A stretch of 64,000 nucleotides of DNA from Melanocharis versteri (taxonomy: Eukaryota; Chordata; Aves; Passeriformes; Melanocharitidae), in NCBI GenBank assembly GCA_013397845.1, contig VZTG01005248.1, positions 5,558,893-5,622,892 of the forward strand, written 5' to 3'. The position numbers were made by a program, and so were the translations under genes. How positions within the stretch are numbered: position 1 is the first letter of the stretch; each line of letters starts with the position of its first letter. Positions 25,714-39,050 of the stretch are shown one piece after another. Under the pieces are notes generated by a model. It saw nothing but the letters and a program-made list of their open reading frames with translations. It had not been told where the DNA came from and did not search any database.

Positions 25714-25739
25714 ATTTAACTAACCTTGGTTAGTTAAAT
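25714..25739. repeat. Perfect 12-bp inverted repeat with 2-nt spacer
   Basis: ATTTAACTAACC at 25714-25725 and its exact reverse complement at 25728-25739 flank TT, giving a 26-bp near-perfect palindrome able to form a hairpin or cruciform. It stands about 40 bp before a G-rich tract. Confidence 0.9.
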
Positions 25740-25779
25740 CAGAGCTGTCTTTGTTCACTTAAGCAATTGAAGTGAGGAT

Positions 25780-25823
25780 GGGGAATGGGGGGACAGGCAG
25801 GGAGTGGGGGGAGAGGGGGAGGG
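25780..25823 (+). other. Strong G-quadruplex-forming tract
   Basis: Six plus-strand G-runs of 4, 6, 3, 6, 5 and 3 are separated by loops of 3, 7, 3, 3 and 1 nucleotides, exceeding the four-run requirement. Purine-only sequence continues after it with few breaks to about 25845. Structure in vivo is inferred. Confidence 0.75.
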
Positions 25824-28428
25824 AGAAAGAGAGGAAAGGAGAGAGGTTGTAGGAGAGCGAGAGAAACACTTACGAGAAAAAGCTTTTGAAACCCTGCAAT
25901 CCAAGTTGCCTTCTGATACCTAATTAGATACCTAATTCTCCACTAATCAGGGTGATTTAGTTAAGTAAGTGCCTGAAGTCATGTGGAACATATTTACATC
26001 ACCTCTTAGAGTACCTGTGTCTACTTACTACACATGTAAAATGGCCACCTAACTTAGTCATTTAGGATCTGATGATTAAAGTAAGTTGCATGAACAGCCC
26101 TCTCCAGACCAGAGCTGGTAAGAGGGAAATTGTTTTGAGGGTTATCCTTACCTCTAGGCTGTTTGGCTCAGGGGAATAAAAATGTGGTAGATTTTGGACT
26201 ACCTGGTCCCAATCCTGTGCTTCATATGACTTAGGAGAGGTATTTATGAAAAAGGCACTCTTAAACCTCATGTATGTGATTCAGGTTCATCTTCTTAGAG
26301 AGGCTTTCCCACTGTGACCCAGTGCAGCCAGAGGAATGTGCAGAGAGGTAGGAAATTAATTTTCTGCTACTTCATAGTTACCTTCATGGGATGCCTTCAG
26401 GGACAAGAAGTTTAAGGAAGTTTTGTGTGTCTGATCATCCTGCCATTAAATATTTCCAAAATATTACTGGGCACAATAAAAGCTGAATCAGGCCACAGGA
26501 CCCTCAGCACTATGTTATTCTTCATATATCAAATGCTCTTTTATAGGGTTTGGATGGCAAGGGAACATTCAGTGCTGCAGGATTTAAAATCCAACTGTGT
26601 TTAGATAATTTTGCGATTTCATTATGGCCTTTTGTAGATACATTGAGTGTGACTACAATGGTTCCATCACCATATATTTTTGGACAAATCATCCATATTC
26701 TGCCTGTTATTTTTCTTTTTCCCCACAGGCAAATCTGGTGTTGTCCAGCATTCCCATTCTTCATTAACCACCCTCATAATACCTCTATCAACCAGCCATA
26801 CAATATGGTATATCTCCCTCTCTAACCTCTGTTTTGGAAGGCTGCAGATACTCAGAACGTGTACACACTCTGTACACACTGTTCTGCCATTAAATACAAT
26901 TTTATTCTTTCTTTCTCACATGGGTTTTCTAAATAAAAGCCCATTTTCACTTAACTTGGAGAAAGGTCATGAAGAGATTATTTATAATGTAATTTACAAA
27001 TGTTTATTAAGTTCTTCTTTTAGTACTGAGTGGAAGGGTACTGCTAATTTATTGCACTCTGGCTGATGGTCTACAGACCAGATTTGGTCTGTGGTATGCT
27101 TCCATACGAGTAGAGAAGATGGAGATGAGCTGTTCTTTTTGCTTTAATGCCAGATTGTATATTTTCAGTCCTCCACCATTTTGTCTTCAGATTTGGAAAA
27201 AAACCTACCCTACAATGCATAGGTTGCACTCAAGTTATTAATAATCTTTGTCCTGAGGATAAAATAAACTACAAACCCCTAAACCTTAAAAAGTCTGGGC
27301 AAATGATATTGCTCTCTTCCTCATTACTCACATGATGGGCTGAAACTGAAGTTGAAGGAAATGGAAGTCAGGATTATGCAGAAATTGAGTGCAGTCAGTG
27401 ATTCAGAAGAAAAATGGATTAGGCTCAGATTTTGTTTTGACAGCATTTTAGGTAAAATTTTGGTTTAATAGGGATTGCAAGAACATTGACTTTCTGTTCC
27501 TTGTGCTATTTTAGCACAGTGTCAAAGAAAGCAGTCACATACAAAGCTTCCTCATGAACAAAGGCTGGTATAAAATGCAGAAGTCATCATTTGCTCAAAT
27601 GAAGGTTGATTCAGAAACCATTTCTGGTATTTTTGCTTCTCTCTTGGGTAGTGGTTAGCAACATGTCAGAAATGGAGGAGGAATCATTGTATAACTATGC
27701 TGAAAAGAGACAACAACCAGTGCAGTTCAAGGCTACATTCAGTGCCATGCAGACTGATGCATCTTTAACCTCCCTTATTGTTCCTGACATTGTTCATAAT
27801 CATATTAAAACACTATAGCATCAAGAATGCACACATATCTGCAACCTAATTTCTCAAAATCACTTTACAAATCTGTTATTGCTAGATATCTTTTTTTTTC
27901 CTCAGTAGTAATTGTCTGAATATCATTTCAATGCATTCTTTTTCCCGGTTAATAAAAGCCTTGTAAATGTTTGTCGATCTCTGTGTGTTAACGCTTAGTG
28001 AAAGACACAGGTCTGGTTGTTCTAAAAATTAAGTATTTTTTTATCTCTGAGAAGGAACAGCAGAAAATGAGAGTGTTTTGACGTACCAAACTACACAGAT
28101 CCTGACCTGAAAGGAAGTTCAGACTCATTCCCCCATGAGTCTTTTTTGACTGATTTCCAGCTGGCAAATATGGGGAGGTTTTTTTTTTTAATGTGGACAC
28201 CTGTCAAGAGTAAATGGCTTGAGACTACTCCTTTACTTCACATGAGCTGCTACTCAGAACCTTCTCAAATTCATGCATGAAATAACAAACACATGAATGA
28301 GCTGGAACAGAGCAGATGCCCTAGCATGTACTGCAAAACCACATCAGAGATAAAAACGAGGTAACAACAGCAAGCAACTGTCATGTATGCACCAAATTCA
28401 CAAAAAAAAAGTTAAAGTATCATACACT
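25824..28428. other. Unassigned DNA
   Basis: No gene is recognised. At 25910-26070 there are recurring short words of the CCTAATT, CCTAACTTAG and TTTAGTTAAG kind that suggest a very old decayed repeat, not identified. Open frames, such as the 128-codon one at 26680-27066, lack domains. Confidence 0.5.
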
Positions 28429-28562
28429 GAATCATAGAATAATAGAATCATAAAATGGAAGGGACCTTGAAGATCATTTAGTTCCAATCCCCCTGCTGNG
28501 CCATAGGACACCTTCCACTAGACCAGGTTGCTCAAAGCTCCATCCAGCCTGGCCTTGAACCT
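28429..28562 (-). mobile_element. CR1 LINE fragment, 3' end
   Basis: The reverse complement of a CR1 3' UTR: GAATCATAGAATAATAGAAT is the 3' terminus, followed by GGAAGGGACCTTGAAGATC and then CCTTCCACTAGACCAGG-type text to about 28560. Small deletions relative to other copies are visible. One unresolved base (N) lies at 28499 within it. Confidence 0.93.
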
Positions 28563-31500
28563 GGTGTTAAACTACGCCACCTTTTACACTGTGACTTCTT
28601 TTTGAATAGTATGAATAATGTTCTTGCTCCTTGGCTTTCCTTGCACTAAATGGATTTGTGGTTACAGAACAGAGGAATCATAAGTGTATTTACTAGACAA
28701 GTAGTTGAAGTAATGGATCAGATCCGAACAACCTAGAGATTCTATCAATTTTTTCACTCAAGATCATAAAGGATTCCAGACCCTTATCAAGACTCTGCTT
28801 ATACATTCCTTGGAAGAGTGATGTGAAACTGGAATAATGCTTAAACCAAAACACCACTGTGAGAATTGTCATCAAAATTACTTGTCATCATTGGTATTAT
28901 TTACCAGGTGAGCACTACAGTGCCAATCCACCCCTCAAAGACTGCTGCTTATTACAGAAAGACAGTAGGCTAATTGTGCTTCATGACTCTCTCTGTTGAG
29001 CATGTAGTGTTTGATGTACTTACTGGTTACTTATTGTTTGTGTTACCTAGATTGGATCGTACCCACAGTACATGTAGCCACCATGCTCTAGGCAGCACTC
29101 TGTACAAACATTGAATGGTCATAACCAAATCGTGCTCAGCCTTCTCTTCAATGCCAGAGTGTGGAGTTTTCCCAGATGGCACATCCTTTGACAAAGAACT
29201 CTGTATGCCGATCACCAGCAACAGTGGGAGGGAAATTTTGTAAGCAAAGTCTGTGGGGCCAAGCCAAGAGCAGACCCAGGCTGGTAATCTGGAGAGGTGT
29301 GTAGATACCTTGAACCAGTTGGCAATGTGCTGCCTTTCACTGGTTAGCACGGCTACCTGCTTACTTCTTCAGTCTCTTAGATTCTCACCTTCCCACAGTC
29401 CATTCTTCTTTCCCTGTGGCTCAGTCATCCTATGCTGTCCTTCATTTCCCATTTTCAGCTGCGGGGTGGTACATATATTATTAATTTCTTTCCTGGCTTC
29501 CAATTTTTTCTGTTACTGACTGCTATGCCCAGCCTTTCCCTGGACTGTATCATTTCAGATGTTCCCTGCAACTCTCTGATTTGCCATCATGCTTTTTCTA
29601 GTTTATACACGCTTAGTTTTATTGCTTCCTTGCTCAAACTGAAAAAACCAAACCACTGAGAAACAAAGAAATTAACCATTATAGCTTCTTATTATTTATT
29701 TCTGTTTGTGTTTCTGTAGTCTTTATTTATCTCTTCTGTTTTTTAGCACAAAGGAAGAACTACTTTGAAGATACGTAAAATATTGTTTCAGCATTAAATG
29801 ACTCACAACAATTATTTATTGCTCTGTATAGTCTTCTAACATTCATAGAATCTTAAGCAATATTCCTCAGTCCTTTCCATCTTATATTACACCTGTTTAT
29901 TCTCAAGCAAGCAAATAATATTTCCAGTGGATGAAAGTCCTAAGTGAATAACATTTTGTCAAGAACAAGGGGCAACTAAAACAGTACAAAATTACAGTAG
30001 ATTAGGCTGTAAGAAGAGGTAATAATTCAGGGAAATAAGGCAAAGTAGAAAAAGATGCATAAACAAGGTGGCTGCATACTGTGTTAGAACAAGCTCATCT
30101 AAATGTGAAAATCTTTAAAAGTCGTAGTTTCCAGAGGTGAGATTTTTGCTTGGCTTTGTCAACTCCCCTGTCCCAAAACCCCATCCCAAAATGTTGGGTG
30201 TTTTAGAAAAGTTACTTTTCCAATAAGACTAAAAATAAAAGAACATACTATTTCAGTGAATTTTTCACAGATTTATACCTTATACTTGGTGAAGGGTGTT
30301 ACAGGAAAAGAGAAATATTGAAATCTTTTATTCAGCCCAGGAAGAATTAATGGTTTGAACTAAAGAGGAAGATTATATCCTACAAATATTTATCTTATGA
30401 AATGCTCAACTTTAATGACAACTTTTCACAAAAGCCAGAGCTTCTCTTAAGCTGACATGGTCCCACATGTATTTGAAGCTGCAGCTGCAGTAGGTGAATG
30501 GAAAAAAGAAAATAAAATACGGCAGTAAAATATGGCACAACCTTTGCTTTCCAGCCTTGCATCATATTGCTGAGACCTCTGACTTCCACAGCTGCCTCTC
30601 CTCACCTTGGCTGTGAGTCTGAGTGTTTTTAACTCAAGCAAAACCTTCACAGATGCCAAGAAAGGCAGTGAATTTTGAACTTGAGGATTTTAAAAGATTT
30701 TCTAGTTTGTGTGTTTATAGTAAACTTTCCCCTCTCTGTAACATGCTGGTAATTTCTACAGGAAATAAGAAAAAAAAAATCATAAAACTCCCTTATGCTT
30801 TTAAAGGTACAGAGAACCAAGTCTACCGTTTTGTCGAGAAGCGTCATCTCACACTGTACACTTTTCCTTTAGTAAACTTAGATGATTAAGAAGGATTCAG
30901 CAAGAAATGAAATTAGATTGTCAATAAGTGATTTCATAAACAGGAAATAAAAGTGCAAATACATTAAGTGAGGTTATTTTTGCCTGCTTTCAACAATCCA
31001 TAGAAAAGCAATGGGTTATCGGTGATTTGATTTACTGACCTACCTTCCGAGGCTTTATAGGAAGCTGTCTGCAGATGTTGAATCAGATTCTTTCTGATGA
31101 AATGTTGCTTTTCTTGCTGTGTGCATAAATATCAAAGTATGGTAATCATGTGCGCACACAAAGGTTGAATCAACTCCAATCGATGGCATAACTTCAGTAA
31201 TGCAAGATCTGGGCTTTGGCTACTGGTAGAAATGTCTGCAGTGGAGATGTTATAAGCAAAAGACAGCAAAAGCTTTGGCAGTGGCTGATGTAATAGCTGT
31301 TCTTAGTCTTCTCTTATAAGGCTTACATGGAGTCCTATCCTGGGATGGAGACAGCTGCCCCTGACCTTACACCTGCCTAACAAAGCTGATAGTTCCAAGC
31401 TTCACGTCTCACTATCCTCTAGCTTTAGTGATATGATTTTCCATAAGATTACTTCTGAAGGATAAGGACTCATTATTTTACTGAAGAAAAGTGAACTACA

Positions 31501-34500
31501 GAGAATTTGAATAGCTTCTTCATGTGCCCACAGGGAGTTTATTTTAGGGCAGGTGTTTGAAGCTAAGCTAGTGCTTTAGATACTAGGTAATGTTTTCTCC
31601 TGCTGGACTCCTGCTTGCCACATATCCACAGCTGTGTGGGTTGAAGAAATCACTGTATTTTTCCCCTGGAGCAGTGTATGACAGTAATATTCAGACTAAC
31701 AGACGATGCAGGAAGCAAAATAAAAACCTACCAAAGCCATAGCATAACAGACAAAATGAATAATTAAAAAAAGGGAACACCTCTTAAATTTGTGTCTATT
31801 TCAGTAACTTAAGGTACTGTTTGGAGCAACAATTAACACTGGATATGACAGGAATGAAAGATAGCATTGGAAATGCAATTTGCGAATAGATTGTGTACCC
31901 TTCATCATGCCAGTACTCTTCCACCTTTCCAATGGTCCTTTCTAGGAAGCACCCACACAAAACAGTGCATTCATTCTGCTGTCAGTTCAGGGAAAATTCC
32001 ATAGGCTGGCCTTGCTTTCTGTCATACACCTCAACAGCTCCAATATAAGTACCTCGTAATCTATTTTTAATTTCAAAAGAACAATAAATAAATAAAGCCC
32101 TCTTTCACACCACTCGGCTCTTCAGAGTCAAGTCCTCATCCTTCTTGGCAAAGCCAGAAGTTATCTGTCTCCCCTTTTTTTGATGCAGAACTCTAGAATT
32201 CAGAAGCTTGACCTTGGTTGTCTGGGCTGTGTCCTGATACCTGTCTGTAGTTTCTTTAAGAAGGACCCTGTGCTCCTCTAGACCTATGTAAGGTTGACAG
32301 ATGTTGATATGTCACTTGGGTCATCGTATTAACTCTTCTGCAAACACAAGCTTCTATGTCTCATTTGGAAGGCTCCATAGGATATTTGTCTAATCCATCA
32401 CCACAAAATGTGTGCCAGTGCACACCAACAAATTTGGAAAAAAACAACAAAAACAATTAAAGCAAATTGTTCAAGTGCTGCGACAAGGGATCAAATACAG
32501 AGCATGAATTTTTTTCTAAACCAGAAAGGTAAGCTGTGTGTTTCCATTACTTGACTCTTGCCTCTGCTATATTTTTCTTGGTTTTTTTCTGTAAATAGAA
32601 GGATGCTACTAACAATCATATAACTCATTCTGGTTTATGACCTAGCGGGGAAAGTCAGCTCTAATGCTTTATAGCTCCAAAGCAGAATATTTTTTGCATG
32701 TGGTTCTGTTATGTTAATTATGTGCAGTGTAAGAACCATAAATCAATATCTAGTAAAGCTTAAAACATTTCAAGTTTAACAATTAAACATTATTTCCCTC
32801 TTCAAGAAACCAAAATATGCCAGAAATTCCTCTGCATCTGATCTGCAAAGCATTCAAGTTTAGCATCAATAAACATAAAGGAATATCCTAATTTTTAGGC
32901 ATTCTGATTTATCTAGCTTTGTGTACATGCATGCGTATGTGTTCGCATATATATATTCTAAAAAGAAATACAGTCTCATTTTGCTTTATTGGCATCTATA
33001 ATGGAAGGTAATTGCCCAAGAAAAAGGATAAGGTAACGGTGTGAAACAAAATGTAAAGACTAAAAGCTTTGAAAATACGTAATTTCTGGTAAGGTCATTT
33101 TGGATTAGAAGAGACAGTCTACCTTCCCAAAATCTCCTGAAGCTCAATGTAAAACGAATAATTTCCACGAATCAACCAGGCAATTAACACTTCCACAATG
33201 TCATCTCTCCAACAGGATTATGTGTGTGAAGTCTGACTGCATTTACAGTGCAGTCATGAAGATGAGACCGCATTGGCTGCTGGTGTCATAGGAGCAAAGA
33301 CAGCTACCAGTTCGTGTCCTAGGCTACCAAAGCAAGCTCGTAGAACAGGTGAGATGTTACAAAGACGTGTCTTGCAATATCTTCTAGAACATCATTTTTA
33401 GTTTTGCTTGCCTGTGAGAAAAAAAGAGATTGACATAACATGTAAACTATAGGTTACGTATGATTTAAGCATATACCTGGGTGAGTGTGTGAGATAAAAA
33501 GTCCATTTGGCAATTGATTTTATGTTTCAAAATATATTTAGCTTTTACAAGGAGGAAGACAGTTTCCTAGAAGACAAGAAAATGTGTTATTTTTGCAATA
33601 AATTGTACATTCTTTACCCAGAAAGAATTCAGAGCCTTGCAGAACTGGTCATAGGTCAGCAATGGCTCTCAATGGACAAGAAGTCTGAAATAATATGCTT
33701 ACCAGGAGGGTGGCTGCCACTTCCAGCTATTTACCTCTTTGCTAGCCTGGAAAATAGCATTTTTTTTTCAGGCTTTCTTGGCTTTTACAAATGCTCTAGT
33801 AAACACTGAATGACAACTTCAAGCTGTTTACCAAGAATAGCCAAATGGTTGGCATAATGGTGGCTGTCATAACAGTGGGAAATACTGTATTACCTTATTA
33901 AGTTATCATTTCAGTTAATAAGCTCATGTCCTCTTAACAGAAAACAGCAGTGCAAGAAGAGAAATCAACAGAAAAATATGGGAAAAAATACATGTTATTA
34001 CCTAAAAAAGGCTAACACCAAACTGTGAAAACCACGCAGTTAATCAGGTGATTGAATGTGAATAAAGTTAGAAAACATAAGAGCAAATAAACAAACAAAA
34101 AGAACCACTTAGATCAACATCAGCATTTTGTAGAAACATTTCTGATGACCTGAAGAAATGTTGTCTCTGTGGAGTGAGTTGCTACAGAGTAGGAATGAAA
34201 AATTGCTGTGTTGGTACTATGGAAATACTCCCATGTTATTTGTGCAAAAATTACTCACTAGTCTGGAAAAATAAAGAAATTAGTATTTTCTGTAGGACAT
34301 TCTACAAAGAAAGAATGCTCCTTTTCAGTTTGTGTGTGAGCCATTACCAAAGCTTTATAAGAGAAATAATAGGTATTGATAGAAAGTTGGGCATTGATCA
34401 TAGGCATGAACCTCATGAAGAAATACATGGAAACATTCCAGTTTTGTGGAGAACTAAGTACGAAAGCCTGTTAGGATTACCTAGTTTTGCTGCTGAGGCC

Positions 34501-36310
34501 AGCTAACAAGCCATATACAACAGCCATGGCAATGTAACTATAAGAGACAGAGAGCTTTAGGCTTGATCAGTCTGGAGATAGAACCAGGATATGAAATTGA
34601 GGAGAGAGAGAGAATAGAGTGCAGAGCGCTACAGCCTCAGATATTCAAGTAACAGCAGGAGATTTTGGAAGCCTGCTAATATTAGAACATAAATGACATA
34701 AATTATAAGGAAGCTGAAATCCTGTAGTGATGGTGCATATTTTCTTTTCCGCTCCAAAGCTGAGATATGCTCAAATACATTGCCACATTTCCTATTCTAA
34801 TAAAAGCTATTGGTTTCTGTGGTTTCAAATCTCTTGGTTCCACTTCCCCATTTCTAATTCCTTTTGAACATATTCCGGATTTCCTGAAAAGTAGGATGTG
34901 CCTATCAAACTAAAGCTTGCAAAGAGATAGGAAGAAGAGAGGATGTATGAGAAGAGAAGGTATGCTTGCATTAAGAAGTGCTAACAACATTTGAGACACT
35001 GAGGAGAAAACTAGCACTCATTTTCTGGGAAGTGGTGGAGAGGAAGGTCTCAGCATTATTCAGTGCATGAAGAAACAAGTCTGGTAAAATTCCTTGGTAA
35101 AAGGAATCATTACGGATTTGTGAACTCTTGGCTCCCCAGGCCTGAGCCAGCTCCCTGCCTTGTATTGGGGCATTGATGTTGTTAGCCATTGGTGTCTGAC
35201 AGGGAACTGCAGGGAACTCCTTACCCGGTTCCTGATCTGGACAGCTTGAGCAGCACTATCCAAAAAGACAGGAGTATGTCCCAGCTGGTCATCTAGACGT
35301 AGTTTAAAATGCCAGGCGACAAGTTACAGCAGAATGAGCTCTGTGTCTGGCAATAGCAGGAGTGCTCTGCTGATATCTCAAAAATATTTCAATCATCCCA
35401 CTTGGAAGAGAGATTTTCAGCATTACAAAATTACATTAAAATACAGTTTGACTGACAAATGCCAGCATTCAGCTCAATAGATGCAAACTTCATAAACTAT
35501 GTCACCAGAAAAAATGTCCTTGTATCCCAAGACGCTGTTTTTGCAGATGGAGATCAAGAGACACTGCACTTATATGTTTATGCCTCACCTACACATTTAC
35601 AGGCATTTCAATATTATGCTGAAATCTCATGTGTAAGAGCAACAAAGAGGGGAAATCCATATGAGAAACAGCAACAGATGTATGGCAGGATTTATCTCAC
35701 CTATCTTTAGACATCCAGAGCGTAGGCGTCTCCATCTGAGCTAGCCAGCCTGTGCTCCTTTTATAGTCACTGGAGAGAAATAGGCACTTTCAGGGCCCGA
35801 TTTGTCTGCTTTATTTTAGATCACATCTACATTACAATGAGATGAGATGCATCCTAGAAATGCCATTTTCTTTCTATAGACTATGAAAGGACTTTGGGGT
35901 ATCTAATTTAAGCATAAATTTGAATGCTAGCTAAACTAAGAACTAAAAAACTCTTCCTTTTTTTTTTTTTTTTTTTTTGCAGGGATTTTTTAATGCTAGC
36001 CTTGTTTCCTGTTCAGTTATAACATGGTGCCGTAAAACAATGTTGTTTATAAGCAAGTGATGAGGGCCTGTGGGGCCAGAACTGTCTTAAACCACGCTGC
36101 TACAGAACTCTTCTGTTCCTGAAACTGGGCAATGATGTTAATCCCACACAGGGATTTTAAACCTTTAGAAATTGAAGATTGACTAGATAAGGCAATCAAA
36201 CAAGGCAGAGGTTTATTTAGCTCAATATGCACAGATCTGGTCAATCTACACCACAGTTACCTGTGATACGGAGTGGTTACCCAATTGACTAGTAGATCCC
36301 TAGGGCCAAA
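28563..36310. other. Unassigned DNA, longest stretch without a recognised element but one
   Basis: Nearly 8 kb without a gene, RNA or dispersed repeat that I can name. A T21 run lies at 35958-35978; no retropseudogene with a matching poly(A) signal was found next to it. Open frames up to 110 codons (34174-34506) have no recognisable domain. Confidence 0.5.
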
Positions 36311-37396
36311 TGTCTGGCCTGGTTATTGGGTTTGCAGAGCCAGGCTTTGGTAGCAGGGGGGCTACAGTGGGGGTTTCTGTGAGAAGCTGCCAGAAGCTTC
36401 CTTCTTGTTTGGCAGACCCAATCCCCGGCAGCTCCAAAGATAAACACGCTGCTGGCCAAGGCTGGGCCAACTAGAAATGGTGGCAATGCCTCTGTGGTAA
36501 CATATTTAAGAAGAATTTAAAAAATGTTATTGCACAGTTGTAATTGCATCCAGAGAAGAGTGGAGTGAGAACATGTGGGAGGAGCAACTCTGCACACTCC
36601 AAGGTCAGTGGAGAAGGAGGGGGAGGAGATGCTCCAGGTGCCGGAGCTGAGATTCCTCTGCAGGCTGTGGTGAGACCATGGTGAAGCAGCTGTGCCCCTG
36701 CAGCCCATGGGGTTCATGGGGGATGCAGAGATCCACCCGCAGCCCGTGGAGGAGCTCCATGCTGGAGTGAGTGGATGCCTGGAGGAGGCTGTGATCCAGT
36801 GGAAGGCCCGTGGAGAGAGGGCCCCATGCTAGAGCAGCCTGTCCTTGGAGGACTGCACCCCATGGAGGAGTGACCCACACCACAGCAGTTTGAGGGGGGC
36901 TGTTCCCCATGGCATGGACTCACGGTGTAGCAGTTTGCAGAGGTATTGTACAAGAGATGGACTCACGTTGGACAAGCTCACAGAGAACTGTCTCCCGTGG
37001 GAGGGACCCCATGGTGCAGAAGGGGAACGATTCCTCTCCCTGAGCAGTAGGAGAAGCAAAGTGTGATGAACAGACCTCAACCCCCATTCCCATCTCCCTG
37101 CACTGTCGGAGGGAGGAGATAGAGCTGGAAAGGAGGGAGGGATGGGGGGAAGGTGTTTTTAAGGTCTCATTTTACTTCTCATTATCGTGCTCTGATTTTG
37201 TTAGTAATACATTCAGTTAATATCTCTAATTCAAGCCTGTTTTGCCTGTGATAGTATTTGATGAGTGATCTCTCCTGGTCCTTATCTCAACCCATGAACC
37301 CTTTGTTATACTTTCTCTCCCCTGTCCAGCTCCAGAGGGGAGTGAGGGAGAGGCTTTGGTGGGTGTCTGGCATCTAGCCAGTGTCAACCCACTACA
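36311..37396 (+). mobile_element. Avian endogenous-retrovirus LTR, about 1.1 kb, probably solo
   Basis: The text follows a long LTR family common in bird genomes: GGGTTTGCAGAGCCAGGCTT near the 5' end, then GGGGGAGGAGATGCTCCAGG near 36618. A GC-rich block of degenerate about 45-bp units follows, then a T-rich segment (GGTGTTTTTAAGGTCTC, a TAATACATT-type site in the poly(A)-signal position, CCTGTTTTGCCTGTGATAG), ending GTCAACCCACTACA with terminal CA. No gag, pol or env sequence flanks it, so it is most likely a solo LTR left by recombination. The 5' edge and a target-site duplication could not be fixed. The open frames within it are not retroviral genes. Confidence 0.8.
36849..37030 (+). repeat. 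Degenerate about 45-bp tandem units inside the LTR
   Basis: At least four consecutive units of about 44-47 bp share the pattern CTGT/CTGCA..CCCATGG/CCCGTGGG, then GGACTCAC or GGACCC, then GCAGTTTG-like words. Similar but more degraded units precede them from about 36690. This reads as a minisatellite-like expansion within the LTR. Confidence 0.6.
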
Positions 37397-37464
37397 CCTG
37401 GTTTGGAATGGGTATATATCTGGCTAATATATACATTGGTTCCTAATGACTATATTTCTAATAT

Positions 37465-37903
37465 TGATAGCTACGGGTGTAAAACATCTGAAAAAAATGA
37501 AAAAAAATCTTATCCCTAATAACTCTGATTTTTAAGACAGAACAACATGATTCTTCCCACATCCATGTGTTATGGGAGATGACTGTGAGAAACTTCCTGA
37601 AAATTTCAATGTGTCCTCAGAAGGGTTTTGCTGTAGAAGGATTAAAGTGTCCATTTAGTGACCTTCAGCTTTTTTGTGTGTTTTTGTTTGTCCTCCCTCA
37701 GGAAGTGTTTTGATACACTTTCTTGTTCAGGCAGGCAAGGTACACCTGCCCACCGAATGCCTTTCCTCTTCCTGCCCTGCTCACCCAGCCCCATCCATCA
37801 GCTGATCTGAGACACCTGGAGCAGTACAGAGTTGGTATGCTGCAGTATGAGCCTCATGGTTCTTCACTTACAATCTGTATTGTGAGGCAGATACAGGAGC
37901 TCA
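37465..37903. repeat. Unidentified duplicated sequence, copy A
   Basis: This about 440-bp stretch aligns in order, with many substitutions and small indels, to 40666-41090. Shared landmarks are TCTTATCCCT near 37508, a GACCTTCAGCTTT word near 37661, TTTTGATACA near 37709, CCTGCCCTGCTCACC near 37773, CCATCAGCTGATCT near 37795 and ACCTGGAGCAGTA near 37815. It begins about 70 bp after the LTR. I do not recognise it as a named transposon. No terminal inverted repeat or coding frame is evident. Confidence 0.7.
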
Positions 37904-38114
37904 TTTCCTTTAGCTTCTTACTGGCTGACTTACTAATCTCGTTTCTAAATTAAATATATGACAAGGTGCATTCTGATTGCAGAATTAGAGAAACACCAGA
38001 AAATCCTCATTATTCAATATTTTGTTTCACATTCTCACACATTAAAGTCTACTTTTCTATTAATACTTTTTCTGCCTTTCCTTCTGAGGAATTCAATGCC
38101 CAAGATAGTTATTT

Positions 38115-38176
38115 ATAGAATTATGGAAAGTTTTGAGTTTGAAGGAACCTTTAAAGATCATTTGATTTCAACCCCT
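38115..38176 (-). mobile_element. CR1 LINE 3' terminal scrap
   Basis: About 60 bp follow the reverse complement of a CR1 end: TAGAATTATGGAAAG in place of the octamer terminus, then GAAGGAACCTTTAAAGATCA and a TTCAACCCC word. Short but collinear with the copy at 28429-28562. Confidence 0.8.
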
Positions 38177-39050
38177 GTGAGAGAAAGACCAGGGTCTGAG
38201 CCTAGAACAGAGAAAGAACAAGTTTTGGACTGAGGATATATGTTATCTGTTGATGGCAAGTAATTTTAAGGGGATTATTTTTTCTGTTTTCGCTCAGTTT
38301 TGTCTCCTCTTTCTTACAGTAGGAGTTGATGCCCCAGCAGTTGGGCACATTTTTTAACAACTTCCCTGTAAAATAGACTTCTCAAAAAAACCGATTAATT
38401 TTAAAAGCATAATTTACCCTCTCCCTCCCTCCAACCTTACTCTGGATCTGCTGTAATAATACTATGCAAGTCCAGCCTGATTTTCCAAGCCCATGATTAG
38501 CAAGGCCAAAGTTCTTCTAGTAAGCCCACCCATCCATCATTTTACCTATAAACTGAACACATCTTAGAACTGAATGCAGAGAAATCAATGATGGACAGTA
38601 ACTGTGGGTTCCTACAATGTTATTTTACAAAATCATTTTACTGTGTACCACATCTGAAATAGTTTTTGTTTTAACAGCATAATTTAAAACTTGCTTGAGA
38701 TGCATCAAGTGAATAATAGGCTGGCAGCCAAAATATGCCAAAGGTATTCAAATTTACATTAAATAGAGATTTGCAGGAAGCTCTGAACTATAAAATCTTT
38801 CTGATTAAAGTGAGGTTCTGGGCTGAAAAGTGTGTATGAGAAAATGAAATACAGCACCTTCTTGATGTTTACTCTAGAGATTTAGAATTTTCACTGTAGT
38901 CTTGTTCTTGTTTCTGCTGCAAAGCTTTCTCAGGTGCAGAGGAGTTATTCGGTTTTCTTTGCATTCTATTATTAATTCAGTGTTAAATGCAGGGATTGTT
39001 GTCTGAAGTTTTGTTGGTGTTTGTGTGTACTATTTACAAGTATTATATAC

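Noticed and set aside
35958..35978. T21 run as the poly(A) tail of a minus-strand processed pseudogene
   Set aside because: No AATAAA-type signal at the right distance on the minus strand and no recognisable coding remnant beyond it.
36517..37080. Several overlapping open frames on both strands
   Set aside because: They fall within the GC-rich tandem block of the LTR, where stop codons are rare; not genes.
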